Position numbers and translations under genes: made by a program
Part shown: positions 9,315-18,210 of the stretch, in pieces
How the letters are laid out: each line of letters opens with the position of its first letter
Numbering within the stretch: the first letter of the stretch is position 1
Notes under the pieces: model-generated
Told to the model about the DNA's origin: nothing
Database searches by the model: none
Seen by the model: only the letters and a program-made list of their open reading frames with translations
NCBI RefSeq assembly: GCF_002420705.1
Contig: NZ_DIIM01000021.1
Location: 167,810-231,809 of the forward strand
DNA from: Sphingobacterium sp. UBA5670
GTDB lineage: Bacteria; Bacteroidota; Bacteroidia; Sphingobacteriales; Sphingobacteriaceae
DNA: 64,000 nucleotides
Reading direction: 5' to 3'

Positions 9315-10898
9315 CTAGTGTACACTGGACATATCTATCTGGGTTTTTCCTTGTTTGATCATCAATACAAAAGGAACACAAATCAGAAAGACAACGCCGA
9401 GATACAGGAACACATCCATGTAGGATAGGACTGTTGCTTGTTTCATCACACTCAAGTCCAATATTTGATGCGCTTTGGCCAAAGCCTCATTAGGTGAAAA
9501 ACCTTTCGCCTGAAAACTCATTTGCAATTGCTGCACCCGTTGTTGCACATCAAACTTACTTGGATCTAAATTAGCTACCAGATCAACACGGTGTTTTTGG
9601 CTATCACGGGCGATAAATGTCGTAATCAAAGCAATTCCAAATGAACCACCCAATTGACGCATCATCCCTGTAAAGGCAGCTCCCTCACCGATTGACTTCC
9701 CATGTAATGTTGATAAAGACAGCGTCATAACAGGTACAAATAGCAATCCTAGACCAACTCCACGGAGAATCAATGGCCAAAACATATGTTCCGAACCTGT
9801 ATCGTTTGTCATGAGGCTATACATCCAAAAACAAAAGCCAAAAAAGATACATAGCCCTATAGCAACCATATACTTCTGAGGAACACCATTCTGGATCATC
9901 TTACCGATAAAAGGCATCATGATACCTGTCATAATCGAACTTGGTAACAAGAGCAAACCCGCATCTGTTGCCGTCCATCCCAATATCGACTGCGTATAGA
10001 TTGGAATAATAAACGTCGATCCGAACAAGCCAAAACCAAGAATAAAGCTCATCACCACACCGACCTGCAAATTCTTATCTTTCAATACACGCAGGTTGAC
10101 AATAGGTTTGTCATATACCAGCTCACGCCATATAAAAAACAGTAACCCAAAAACAGACAAGATCGATAAGCCTAAAATCAAGGGATCGTCAAACCAGTCA
10201 TCCTGTTGCCCGTGTTCCAATACAAACTGGAGCGAACCAATGAACATGATCAAAAATATCATACCGAACCAATCCACTTCCCTAGGAGACTGCTTTTGAC
10301 TGTATTTAGGACTACGTACAAAAGATAATGTCAACAAGGTCGCAATAATTCCAAGCGGCACATTGATATAAAAGATATAAGGCCATGAGAAGTTATCGAT
10401 AATATATCCTCCCAACGGCGGGCCCAAGGTAGGACCGACAATGACCCCCATACCGTAAATAGCCTGGGCCATACTACGTTTTTCTTTGGGATAACTTTCC
10501 GTAATGATGGTTTGGGCTGTCACCAATAAGGCTCCCCCACCCATCCCTTGTATAAAGCGGAATGCAACAAGTTCCCACATATTGGTTGCATTACCACACA
10601 AAAATGAAGATACTGTGAATATGATAATGGAAGCCGCAAAGTAGTTTCTACGTCCAAACTGCTGCGACAGCCAGCTGGTCATCGGGATTACAATTACATT
10701 GGCAATTGCATAAGCCGTAATAACCCAGGCCACATCCGTCAATGTAGCACCCAATGAACCTTTCATATCGTTTAGGGCCACATTGACAATCGTTGTGTCC
10801 ACAATTTCCAACAGTGCGCAAAGCACTGCGGTAATCGTGATAACAACACGCCGAAAACCATATTCAACCAGACTATCCTGTTGATTTAAATTTTCCAT
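9315..10898 (-). CDS. DHA2-family MFS drug:H+ antiporter (EmrB/QacA type)
   Basis: 527-residue inner-membrane exporter with about 14 transmembrane segments, the DHA2 topology. Motifs include a DHA2-type first helix (VDTTIVNVALNDM), a motif C-like stretch (GMGVIVGPTLGPPLGGYI) and a motif A-like loop (SQQFGRRNYF). With the adjacent EmrA-type adaptor and TolC-type channel it should form a tripartite pump that expels hydrophobic compounds across both membranes using proton motive force. The gene is last in the operon, 2 nt after the adaptor stop, and is followed by a strong terminator. Substrate is unknown. Confidence 0.92.
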   Translation of the reverse strand: MENLNQQDSLVEYGFRRVVITITAVLCALLEIVDTTIVNVALNDMKGSLGATLTDVAWVITAYAIANVIVIPMTSWLSQQFGRRNYFAASIIIFTVSSFLCGNATNMWELVAFRFIQGMGGGALLVTAQTIITESYPKEKRSMAQAIYGMGVIVGPTLGPPLGGYIIDNFSWPYIFYINVPLGIIATLLTLSFVRSPKYSQKQSPREVDWFGMIFLIMFIGSLQFVLEHGQQDDWFDDPLILGLSILSVFGLLFFIWRELVYDKPIVNLRVLKDKNLQVGVVMSFILGFGLFGSTFIIPIYTQSILGWTATDAGLLLLPSSIMTGIMMPFIGKMIQNGVPQKYMVAIGLCIFFGFCFWMYSLMTNDTGSEHMFWPLILRGVGLGLLFVPVMTLSLSTLHGKSIGEGAAFTGMMRQLGGSFGIALITTFIARDSQKHRVDLVANLDPSKFDVQQRVQQLQMSFQAKGFSPNEALAKAHQILDLSVMKQATVLSYMDVFLYLGVVFLICVPFVLMIKQGKTQIDMSSVH

Positions 10899-10900
10899 AG

Positions 10901-12004
10901 TTATTGAACATGCACATCTACGTCAGCATTCATGCCCGGTCTGAGCAAAGCCACATTTTCTGCTTTATTGTCTTTTGTCAATTTGATTTTTACGGGTAAA
11001 CGCTGTACAGTTTTTACAAAGTTACCGGTCGCATTATCCGGAGGTAGTAAAGAGAAACGTGAACCCGTAGCTGGTGAAAAAGAATTGACTTCACCTTCAA
11101 ATTCGATCGTTGGATAAGCATCCACCTTGATACCAACCTTCTGTCCCGGTTTCATTTTTTCCAATTGCGTCTCCTTAAAGTTAGCAACCACCCAAGTTTC
11201 AATATTGTCGACAATGTAGAACAAAGACTGGCCTGGATTGACCATTTGTCCGGGTTGCACTTTAATATTGGATACCTGACCATCGACAGAAGCAAGAACA
11301 GCAGTATAAGAAAGATTCAATTTAGCTGCTTCAAGCTGTGCATTCGCTCTTTTAATATTGGCTTCAGCAACAGAAGTCTGCTTAGAAGCTACTGTCGTCT
11401 TGCTGACGATTGCATTACGCTGTGATGCACTTGCATTACGTTGTTGCTGCAAAATTTCTACCTGCTTGTCCGCCTCCAGTTTAGCCGTCAAAGCTTGCTC
11501 GTACTGTTGCTTGGTGATCGATTGGTTGTTGTATAAATTTTGGTAGCGAATATAGTCATTATTTGCTTGTTTGGCACGGATACGTGCTGCGTCGATACTT
11601 CCTAAGTTGGATTGGATCGTTGCATCAGAGATCGCTACATTTGCCGAAGATGCAGATACATCAGCCTTTGAAACATCAAAGCTACTTTGTGCAGCAGCTA
11701 GTGCCGCTAATGCTTCATCCACACGGACCTGATAATCTTGGCTCTCAATAGTGAACAACGTGTCCCCTTTTTTAACCAAATCATTATCTTTTACGTAAAC
11801 TTTCGAGATAAATCCACCAACACGTGGAATGATCGGACTCATGTTTTTCTCTACCTGCGCATCGTCTGTTGTTTCATGTGCCTGACCATGCATATATTTA
11901 TAAGCACCGTAAGCTCCTCCGAAGATGACCAATGCTGCCAAAACAATTGTAAATTTTTTATTTGTACCTTTCTTTTCAGGTGCGTTTTCTACTGTATTTT
12001 CCAT
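10901..12004 (-). CDS. EmrA/HlyD-family membrane fusion protein
   Basis: 367-residue periplasmic adaptor anchored by one N-terminal helix (about residues 18-36). It has the split biotinyl-lipoyl domain (IIPRVGGFISKVYVKDNDLV, then VDGQVSNIKVQPGQMV) around a long Ala/Gln-rich coiled-coil hairpin (about residues 80-215), then a beta-barrel region with VVANFKETQLEKMKPGQKV, the EmrA-type signature. It links the MFS pump to the TolC-like channel. The gene lies 14 nt after the tolC-like gene and 2 nt before the MFS gene. Confidence 0.92.
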   Translation of the reverse strand: MENTVENAPEKKGTNKKFTIVLAALVIFGGAYGAYKYMHGQAHETTDDAQVEKNMSPIIPRVGGFISKVYVKDNDLVKKGDTLFTIESQDYQVRVDEALAALAAAQSSFDVSKADVSASSANVAISDATIQSNLGSIDAARIRAKQANNDYIRYQNLYNNQSITKQQYEQALTAKLEADKQVEILQQQRNASASQRNAIVSKTTVASKQTSVAEANIKRANAQLEAAKLNLSYTAVLASVDGQVSNIKVQPGQMVNPGQSLFYIVDNIETWVVANFKETQLEKMKPGQKVGIKVDAYPTIEFEGEVNSFSPATGSRFSLLPPDNATGNFVKTVQRLPVKIKLTKDNKAENVALLRPGMNADVDVHVQ

Positions 12005-12018
12005 GTCTAGATTAATTG

Positions 12019-13329
12019 CTATTTAATGTTTAAAGACCCATTTGCTAACAGCAGGTCGTAATATTTTTCAATGGTATTTGCTTTGCTGATCGCAAGATTG
12101 ATCTTGCTTTGAAGCTGCTGTACATCGGCAGTTAACAAATCGTCTGTATCGGCGATTCCATTATCGTACTTATCTTTTGTAATACGATAGTTTTCAACTG
12201 CTTGATCTACTGCCTGATGGTAGACAACATCCTGCTTTTGTGCCAGCATATAGTTTTCATTGGCCTGTTGAACCTGAACCTTCACTTTATCATTCAAGAG
12301 TTCCAGATGCTCATCGATCTCTTTGATGTGATTCTTCACCACATTGACCTCTCTCTTGTTTTTATAAAGTGAACCGATATCATAGGAAACGCCAACCCCC
12401 ACCATAGCGGCATTGGTTACAGTAACCACTTTTTGCAAACCAAAAGCATTATAACCTGCAGTTGCAGAAACCTGTGGTAATGTGGATGCTTTTGTTACCT
12501 TCAACTGGTCCTCTGCAACCAACCGTTGTGACTCTAAAGACTTCACGTCTGAGCGTACAGTCTTAGCGGTTTCATACGATCCCTTCAGACCTAAATCTAC
12601 CCCTGCTACTTCCCCCAAATTGATCTGATCCAATTGAGTATCCTCGTCAATCTTTAAGAAATTGGCCAATTGATAATTCAGCACCTTGATATTTTTCTGT
12701 GCTTCCTGAAGCGAAACCTGATAGTTTGATAGCTGCAGTTCTGCTTTTAATAGGTCATTACGTGCAATCAAACCATTATCCAACATCGCTTTAAAATCCG
12801 AAACACGTTGCTCGGACTGCTTGATATTCTCAGCTATCAATAAATTGGTTTGCTGCGCCTTATAAAGACTTAAATAAAGATTGACTGCACGTAGAGCCAA
12901 CTGTTCTTTGCTTGCTACGGCATTATATTCCTCGGCTTTTAATACATCCTTTGCAATATCAATACCTCCTTTAATTCTGCCACCTGTATAGATTGGCATG
13001 CTCACTGAAGCCTGTCCCAACCACAATTGGTTTGCAGCGATATCTGGAGCTGAGCCCCCTTCGCCCAAAGCCAACTTTAAATTCACATTTGGTGTGGTCA
13101 TAGCCATGTATTGTCCACTCAATTTTGCATCCGGAAGCTGTTTCGATTTGGCAGTTTCAACTTCGAGCTGTCTACCCAATATCTTGGTATCGGCAGACTT
13201 CGCTTCCACGCTTTGATTTGCAGCCAAGTGAATTATTTCTTCCAAAGTCATGTGCTTGTTGTCCTGTGCCAACAAACCCATGGGACTCAAAAGCAATAAA
13301 GCACTCAAATTGGCCAACTTATTTTTCAT
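12019..13329 (-). CDS. TolC-family outer membrane efflux channel
   Basis: 436-residue outer membrane factor. A signal peptide is visible (residues 1-21, ending LLAQ). Two copies of the OEP repeat with long Gln/Ala-rich coiled-coil helices follow, including NRKEVNVVKNH-type and NYMLAQKQ stretches and a late YRITKDKYDNGIADTDDLL motif typical of the family. It forms the trimeric exit duct of the EmrAB-like pump. Its start codon lies inside the end of tetR (11-nt overlap), so the regulator and the pump are read from one transcript. Confidence 0.92.
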   Translation of the reverse strand: MKNKLANLSALLLLSPMGLLAQDNKHMTLEEIIHLAANQSVEAKSADTKILGRQLEVETAKSKQLPDAKLSGQYMAMTTPNVNLKLALGEGGSAPDIAANQLWLGQASVSMPIYTGGRIKGGIDIAKDVLKAEEYNAVASKEQLALRAVNLYLSLYKAQQTNLLIAENIKQSEQRVSDFKAMLDNGLIARNDLLKAELQLSNYQVSLQEAQKNIKVLNYQLANFLKIDEDTQLDQINLGEVAGVDLGLKGSYETAKTVRSDVKSLESQRLVAEDQLKVTKASTLPQVSATAGYNAFGLQKVVTVTNAAMVGVGVSYDIGSLYKNKREVNVVKNHIKEIDEHLELLNDKVKVQVQQANENYMLAQKQDVVYHQAVDQAVENYRITKDKYDNGIADTDDLLTADVQQLQSKINLAISKANTIEKYYDLLLANGSLNIK

Positions 13330-13936
13330 ATGTCAATAAAGCTTTAATTGTTTTCTGTATAAATTCTGTTAAAGTTGTTTCTATATAATTTGCATATTCC
13401 TCATCGTTATCAATATGCAACTGATCCTGTAAAAAACAATGGTTCATCTGAAAATTCATAAAAGTGCCCATCATCATCGAATGGATTAAAATCGGGTCAT
13501 AACCGGCTTTAAACACCCCTTGCTTTACCCCCTCATTAATCACAGAAGAGATCACCTCCAAATTATGCAGCTTAAGTTTTCTAAAAGCTTCAGAAATCAG
13601 CATACGCTGCTTTAAGGAACTCTCAATCGTGATGATATGATACAGTTTACGATGTGAATTCATCGATTTGATCGATCGGTCCACCATGGCGTCAATTTTG
13701 TCCAACGCATTATCAATAAGCGCCAATTCATCCACATTGATCATAAAATCAGGAACACGCCATTCAAAAAAAGTATCCAGTAGCTTGTCTTTAGAACCAA
13801 AATAATAATTGATCATCGCGACGTTTACATTCGCCTCATTGGCGATATCCCGAACGGAAGTTCCATCAAACCCTTTCGTTGCAAAAAGACGTTCAGCTGC
13901 AAGAAGGATATCAATCTGTTTCTCGTTAAATTCCAT
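13319..13936 (-). CDS. TetR-family transcriptional regulator of the efflux operon
   Basis: 205-residue repressor. The N-terminal helix-turn-helix is clear (residues about 8-55: LLAAERLFATKGFDGTSVRD followed by IANEANVNVAMINYYFGSKD). The C-terminal ligand domain is divergent, as usual. It is the first gene of a four-gene unit and overlaps the next by 11 nt, so it probably represses its own operon. The upstream region holds two identical 16-bp sites over the promoter (14018-14050), which are the obvious candidate operators. Inducer unknown. Confidence 0.92.
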   Translation of the reverse strand: MEFNEKQIDILLAAERLFATKGFDGTSVRDIANEANVNVAMINYYFGSKDKLLDTFFEWRVPDFMINVDELALIDNALDKIDAMVDRSIKSMNSHRKLYHIITIESSLKQRMLISEAFRKLKLHNLEVISSVINEGVKQGVFKAGYDPILIHSMMMGTFMNFQMNHCFLQDQLHIDNDEEYANYIETTLTEFIQKTIKALLTYEK

Positions 13937-14012
13937 TTAAAACCCCTATCTTTTATCGATACAATCGCATATTTATAGCAAAGAAAAGATACGTTCTCGC
14001 TAAATGCGCGAC

Positions 14013-14043
14013 AAAGTTAAACAAACGTTTAATTTAAACAAAC
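14013..14043 (-). promoter_or_regulatory. Promoter of tetR-tolC-emrA-emrB
   Basis: Minus strand: -7 box TAACTTTG (14013-14020) and -33 TTTG (14040-14043) separated by exactly 19 nt, the best Bacteroidota promoter match in this window. It lies about 76 nt before the tetR ATG, leaving a leader of roughly 70 nt. Confidence 0.75.
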
Positions 14044-14050
14044 GTTTAAT
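14018..14050. promoter_or_regulatory. Tandem TetR operator candidates
   Basis: TTAAACAAACGTTTAA occurs twice, at 14018-14033 and 14035-14050, identical over 16 bp and 17 bp apart. Each copy is an inverted repeat (TTAAAC, four bases, GTTTAA). Copy 1 overlaps the -7 box and copy 2 overlaps the -33 box, so binding would block polymerase. Confidence 0.75.
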
Positions 14051-14065
14051 TATGAATTTTATGTA

Positions 14066-14092
14066 AAAAAAAAACACCATTTCTGGTGTCTT
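14066..14092 (-). terminator. Terminator of holA
   Basis: On the minus strand ACACCA and TGGTGT form a short stem around GAAA, extended by one pair, followed by a run of about ten T. It is just past the holA stop at 14109. Confidence 0.75.
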
Positions 14093-14108
14093 TATATTTT
14101 TATGGAAA

Positions 14109-15116
14109 TTAATTTAGTATTCGATAGACCATTTCTTTTAATATCTCCTCACTGTTAAAGTTGCTCGGCACATGGACACCCTTGGATTTTAAATCGGTCT
14201 CCTTCAGCACGTTGATCACATCAAAAGTTTTCCGTCTGTTATAGTTCCTCGCGGCAATTTCGTACTCCTTCAAAAAGAAAGGATGTACCCCAAGCTCCTT
14301 TGCCGCCACCGACTTGTCGATCAGATAATGGTATTTGAGAATTTTGGTAAAATAAGTGGCTATCTGTCCTATTACCATCACCAAGGGATTGTTTTTGGGA
14401 TTGGCGACAAAATAATCGACGATCTGATAAGCTTTCAAGGCGTTACGTTTGGCTAATGCGGTATTTAATTCAAAAACATTGTAATCTTTGGATATTCCGA
14501 TATTTCGCTCAACGTCTTCCATACTTATCTCTTGACTTTTGGTAACATTCAGCATCAGCTTGTCAAGTTCATTGGATACTTTGGACAGGTCATTGCCAAG
14601 ATAGTCGGCAATCATCACCGTCGCTTGCGGATGAATGCGCCAGCCGGCGTCTTTCACATAGGCTCCAATCCAGGGCGCTACCTTATCGTCATATAGCTTG
14701 GCCGCGTCTACAACAAGGCCTGTTTTTTCAAAAACTTTATAGACCTTTTTGCGTTTGTCAAATTTTCCATGTTTAAAACAAAATACAAGTATGGTCGTCG
14801 GTGTGAGATGCTCCAGGTATTTGGTCAGCAGTTCTTCTGTATCCGATTTCCATTTTAGTTCCTGCGCTTCCTTTATGATAATGACCTGATAGTCGCTCAG
14901 CATGGGATATCGCTTTGCTGCATTGACAATTGTAGGCATATCAATATCTTTTCCGTAAAAAATAGATTGGTCAAACCCTTTCTGCGCATCATTCAATACA
15001 GTTGCTTCCAGCGCGTCGGCAATGGTATCGATAAAATAACTTTCCTCCCCCTGCAATAAATACACTGGTTTAAAAGACCTGTTCTTAATGTCGGATAGGA
15101 TCGGATTTATATTCAT
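14109..15116 (-). CDS. holA: DNA polymerase III delta subunit
   Basis: 335-residue clamp-loader subunit. It begins with the typical NPILSDIKNRSFKPVYLLQGEE region, the ATPase-like domain without a working P-loop (FIDTIADALEA), followed by the conserved SDYQVIIIKEAQELKW and the lid domain with DYLGNDLSKVSNELDKL. The C-terminal collar domain has MVIGQIATYFTKILKYHYL. Delta opens the beta clamp during loading. It is monocistronic on the minus strand with its own terminator. Upstream are two candidate -7 boxes (15312-15319, 15354-15361), implying a leader near 200 nt. Divergent to the HsdR_N-domain gene. Confidence 0.93.
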   Translation of the reverse strand: MNINPILSDIKNRSFKPVYLLQGEESYFIDTIADALEATVLNDAQKGFDQSIFYGKDIDMPTIVNAAKRYPMLSDYQVIIIKEAQELKWKSDTEELLTKYLEHLTPTTILVFCFKHGKFDKRKKVYKVFEKTGLVVDAAKLYDDKVAPWIGAYVKDAGWRIHPQATVMIADYLGNDLSKVSNELDKLMLNVTKSQEISMEDVERNIGISKDYNVFELNTALAKRNALKAYQIVDYFVANPKNNPLVMVIGQIATYFTKILKYHYLIDKSVAAKELGVHPFFLKEYEIAARNYNRRKTFDVINVLKETDLKSKGVHVPSNFNSEEILKEMVYRILN

Positions 15117-15530
15117 ACGTATTTATATTTTATTCCTTCTTCGTTTATGAGTTTGCCCTTTACTTTGTTCAGGCTTTCAGCCTGCCATCGCCCCCGCTGC
15201 TGATGCACGCTTACTGATACCTTGTTTAACCGATTTTGCATTCCTCCGCCATCCTATATAAGTAAGAAGCGAAAATACGATTTAAACGGTAAACAAGAGT
15301 GCCAGATGCTACAAAGTTACGTTTTTAAACTTGATCCAACGGTTACTATTATGCAAAGCTATTGATTTCAAACGATGAGCATCTGACCATAAAATAGTTA
15401 TGATTTTACAAGCAATAAGCGCTCCGAAAGCAGCCTGAAGCTTTATTTACAGAAAATAAATACAGGCATTCTCAGAAAAAAACACCAGTTTGCATGTTTG
15501 GATGATTCGTTTTGTTTGCTAAAATTTTAG
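15117..15530. other. Divergent intergenic region between holA and the HsdR_N gene
   Basis: About 400 nt without a convincing gene. Minus strand -7 candidates for holA: TAACTTTG at 15312-15319 and TAGCTTTG at 15354-15361. A small stem (CAGGCT / AGCCTG, 15170-15184) lies in the predicted holA leader. I see no tRNA, known riboswitch motif or repeat. Confidence 0.5.
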
Positions 15531-15538
15531 TATATTTG
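15531..15538 (+). promoter_or_regulatory. -7 box of the HsdR_N gene
   Basis: TATATTTG fits TAnnTTTG and ends three bases before the ATG at 15542. It shows that the in-frame upstream ATG at 15512 lies before the promoter and is not the start. Confidence 0.6.
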
Positions 15539-15541
15539 TGT

Positions 15542-16003
15542 ATGTTTTCACCGACTCCACTGAACTTACCGCCATTTAAAGCTAAAATATCCAAAAAGAA
15601 CAATGCGATTTATATCTTTGATGAGCTCAGAAAAAAGGACTTGGTATTAACACCGGAAGAATGGGTTAGACAGCATTGGATCAACTATTTGTCACTCAAG
15701 AAAAATTACCCTAAATCACTGATGCATATTGAAGGCGGATTGAAATTAAACAACCTTCAGAAACGGAGTGATTTATTGATTTACAACAGCAGCGGACATA
15801 AGGTTCTTTTAGCCGAGTTTAAAGCGCCACATATAAAGATCACGCAGCAAGTATTTGAGCAGATTGCGAATTACAACAGCGTTCACCGCATCCCTTACTT
15901 GTTAGTCAGCAATGGGATAAATCATTATTATTGTAAAGTTGACTTTAATACAGAGTCTTATGAATTTTTAGAAGATCTCCCCGGCTATAACGAAATTGGT
16001 TGA
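15542..16003 (+). CDS. Stand-alone HsdR N-terminal nuclease-domain protein
   Basis: 153 residues matching only the N-terminal nuclease domain of type I restriction HsdR. The PD-(D/E)xK core is visible: Glu in HIEGGL, Asp in KRSDLLIYN, ExK in LLAEFKAP, then a QIANYN motif (the motif IV QxxxY-like part of this family). No helicase domain, methylase or specificity gene is near, so this is not a restriction system. The start at 15542 is chosen because the -7 box at 15531-15538 excludes the ATG at 15512. Divergent from holA and upstream of clpP. Its role is unknown; nucleic-acid maintenance is a guess from the fold. Confidence 0.82.
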   Translation: MFSPTPLNLPPFKAKISKKNNAIYIFDELRKKDLVLTPEEWVRQHWINYLSLKKNYPKSLMHIEGGLKLNNLQKRSDLLIYNSSGHKVLLAEFKAPHIKITQQVFEQIANYNSVHRIPYLLVSNGINHYYCKVDFNTESYEFLEDLPGYNEIG

Positions 16004-16134
16004 GGAAGATGCCCAGTCTCATTGCTGGTGGCTATCGTTAAAAAATGTAAAGTAGATGTAAAACATCTTTTCAATTTATTTGATTTTTAAAATATAGTTT
16101 TATATTAGTCCTACAGAATAGAAAAAACAAAAAG

Positions 16135-16836
16135 ATGAATATTGATAAAAACGAATTCAGAAAATATGCAGTAAAGCATCACCGTATTGGAAGTCAACAT
16201 GTTGATAGCTTCATTGCTCGTACAGAGACTAGCATTCCGACAAACCTTACGCCTTACATCGTTGAAGAACGTCAATTGAACGTTGCTCAGATGGATGTTT
16301 TTTCGCGTTTGATGATGGACCGTATCATATTTTTAGGCAGCGGTATTGATGATCAGGTAGCCAACATTATTCAGGCACAACTCTTGTTCTTACAGTCTAC
16401 CGATGCACAGCGTGATATCCAGATCTACATCAATTCACCAGGTGGAAGCGTGTACGCGGGTCTAGGTATTTATGACACCATGCAATACATCACGCCAGAT
16501 GTAGCAACCATTTGTACAGGTATTGCAGCATCTATGGGAGCTGTTTTATTGGTTGCTGGTGCAAAAGGCAAACGTGCAGCCTTACGTCACTCACGCGTAA
16601 TGATTCACCAACCTTCTGGAGGCGCTCAAGGAGTAGCAGCCGATATGGAAATCAACTTACGTGAAATGATGAAATTGAAAGAAGAATTATACACCATTAT
16701 TTCAGATCACTCTGGACAAACTTACGAATGGGTAGAAAAGTCTTCCGATCGCGATTACTGGATGCGGGCCAATGAGGCCAAAGAATTCGGTATGATTGAC
16801 GAGATTTTACTTCCTAAGAAGGAGATTATTAAATAA
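16135..16836 (+). CDS. clpP: ATP-dependent Clp protease proteolytic subunit
   Basis: 233-residue serine peptidase, forming the barrel that degrades proteins fed by ClpX. The catalytic triad is intact: Ser133 (GIAASMGA), His158 (MIHQPSGG) and Asp207 (SDRDYW). The oxyanion-side motif INSPGGSVYAGL (100-111) is also present. The N-terminal extension of about 35 residues before the mature core is usual for Bacteroidota ClpP. The clpX gene starts 2 nt after the stop, so they form one operon. The upstream gap (16004-16134) contains a weak short stem after the nuclease-domain gene. Confidence 0.96.
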   Translation: MNIDKNEFRKYAVKHHRIGSQHVDSFIARTETSIPTNLTPYIVEERQLNVAQMDVFSRLMMDRIIFLGSGIDDQVANIIQAQLLFLQSTDAQRDIQIYINSPGGSVYAGLGIYDTMQYITPDVATICTGIAASMGAVLLVAGAKGKRAALRHSRVMIHQPSGGAQGVAADMEINLREMMKLKEELYTIISDHSGQTYEWVEKSSDRDYWMRANEAKEFGMIDEILLPKKEIIK

Positions 16837-16838
16837 CA

Positions 16839-18089
16839 ATGGCAAAGAATAACGATAGAGACATTCATTGTTCTTTTTGTGGGATAAGCAAAAATGAAGC
16901 CCAGATGCTGATTGCAGGCAACGGAGCGCACATCTGCGACAGATGTATCCAGCAGGCAGGCGAAATCTTAGCAGAAGAATTAAAACAACGAAAAAGTAAA
17001 ACCTTACAGACTGCGCTAAAGCTGATCCGTCCCTTGGAAATTAAAACCCACTTGGATCAATATGTCATCGGTCAAGATGATGCAAAAAAAGTAATTTCTG
17101 TAGCCGTTTATAATCACTATAAGCGTTTAAATCAGAAAGTGGATAAAGACGAAATCGAAATCGAAAAATCCAATTTGATTATCGTCGGTGAAACAGGTAC
17201 AGGTAAAACCTTGTTGGCAAAAACTGTTGCCAAGATATTAAATGTGCCATTCTGTATTGTAGATGCTACTGTATTGACAGAAGCAGGTTATGTAGGGGAA
17301 GACGTAGAAAGTATCTTGACGCGCTTGCTGCAGGCTGCGGATTATGATGTGGCATCCGCTGAGCGTGGTATTATCTACATCGATGAGATCGATAAAATCG
17401 CACGTAAAAGCGATAACCCTTCTATCACGAGAGATGTATCGGGTGAAGGTGTACAGCAGGCTTTATTGAAAATCCTCGAAGGTACAGTTGTCAATGTTCC
17501 ACCTCAAGGTGGCCGTAAGCACCCTGATCAAAAAATGATCGCAGTCAATACAAGCAACATCCTGTTTATCTGTGGTGGGGCATTCGATGGTATTCAAAAG
17601 AAAATTGCAAACCGTTTGCGTACCCAGACAGTAGGTTATAAAATGAATGAAGACGACGAGGAAATCGACTTGAACAATCTTTACAAGTACATTACACCGC
17701 AAGATCTAAAGAACTTTGGATTGATTCCAGAGCTGATTGGCCGTCTTCCCGTTTTGACTTACTTAAATCCATTGGATAAGGAAACCTTATTGAGCATTTT
17801 GACTGAGCCAAAGAATGCTTTGGTAAAACAATATAAGAAGCTGTTTGAATACGAAGGTATTGAACTAAAGTTTGATCCTGACGTTTATACGTTTATTGTT
17901 GATAAAGCTGACGAATTTAAACTCGGAGCCAGAGGCTTGCGCAGTATCTGTGAAGCCATTATGCTGGATGCCATGTTTGAAATTCCGTCAACAAAGGAGC
18001 AAACGGGACAGAAAGCATTAGAAATCACCCTGGACTATGCGAAGAAAAAATTCGAAAAGTCCGATCTGAAAAAGCTTAAAGTCGCTTAA
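16839..18089 (+). CDS. clpX: ATP-dependent unfoldase ClpX
   Basis: 416-residue AAA+ unfoldase that recognises substrates and threads them into ClpP. It has the N-terminal zinc finger (Cys11, 14, 33, 36), Walker A GETGTGKT (117-124), pore loop YVG (151-153), Walker B IIYIDEID (178-185), RKH loop (226-228), sensor and C-terminal lid domain. The ClpP-docking loop position, IGF in E. coli, reads VGY (265-267). It is second in the clpPX operon and is followed by a strong terminator. Confidence 0.97.
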   Translation: MAKNNDRDIHCSFCGISKNEAQMLIAGNGAHICDRCIQQAGEILAEELKQRKSKTLQTALKLIRPLEIKTHLDQYVIGQDDAKKVISVAVYNHYKRLNQKVDKDEIEIEKSNLIIVGETGTGKTLLAKTVAKILNVPFCIVDATVLTEAGYVGEDVESILTRLLQAADYDVASAERGIIYIDEIDKIARKSDNPSITRDVSGEGVQQALLKILEGTVVNVPPQGGRKHPDQKMIAVNTSNILFICGGAFDGIQKKIANRLRTQTVGYKMNEDDEEIDLNNLYKYITPQDLKNFGLIPELIGRLPVLTYLNPLDKETLLSILTEPKNALVKQYKKLFEYEGIELKFDPDVYTFIVDKADEFKLGARGLRSICEAIMLDAMFEIPSTKEQTGQKALEITLDYAKKKFEKSDLKKLKVA

Positions 18090-18090
18090 A

Positions 18091-18124
18091 AAAAATCCCG
18101 TTCGCTGAACGGGATTTTTTTTTA
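18091..18124 (+). terminator. Terminator of clpPX
   Basis: AAAAATCCCGTTC pairs perfectly with GAACGGGATTTTT around a 3-nt loop, followed by T residues. Thirteen base pairs, directly after the clpX stop. Confidence 0.9.
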
Positions 18125-18210
18125 AAGAATTAAAAATCTTATATTACAATAATAAAATAGCCATAACGGAATGTTGACAGGAAGATAAGAGATTCGAGAA
18201 ATTAAATTTA

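Noticed and set aside
15512..15541. Upstream in-frame ATG for the HsdR_N-domain gene
   Set aside because: It is upstream of the -7 box at 15531-15538 and adds ten residues without family resemblance.
15542..16003. Type I restriction-modification system
   Set aside because: Only the HsdR N-terminal nuclease domain is present; no helicase, HsdM or HsdS gene occurs in the window.
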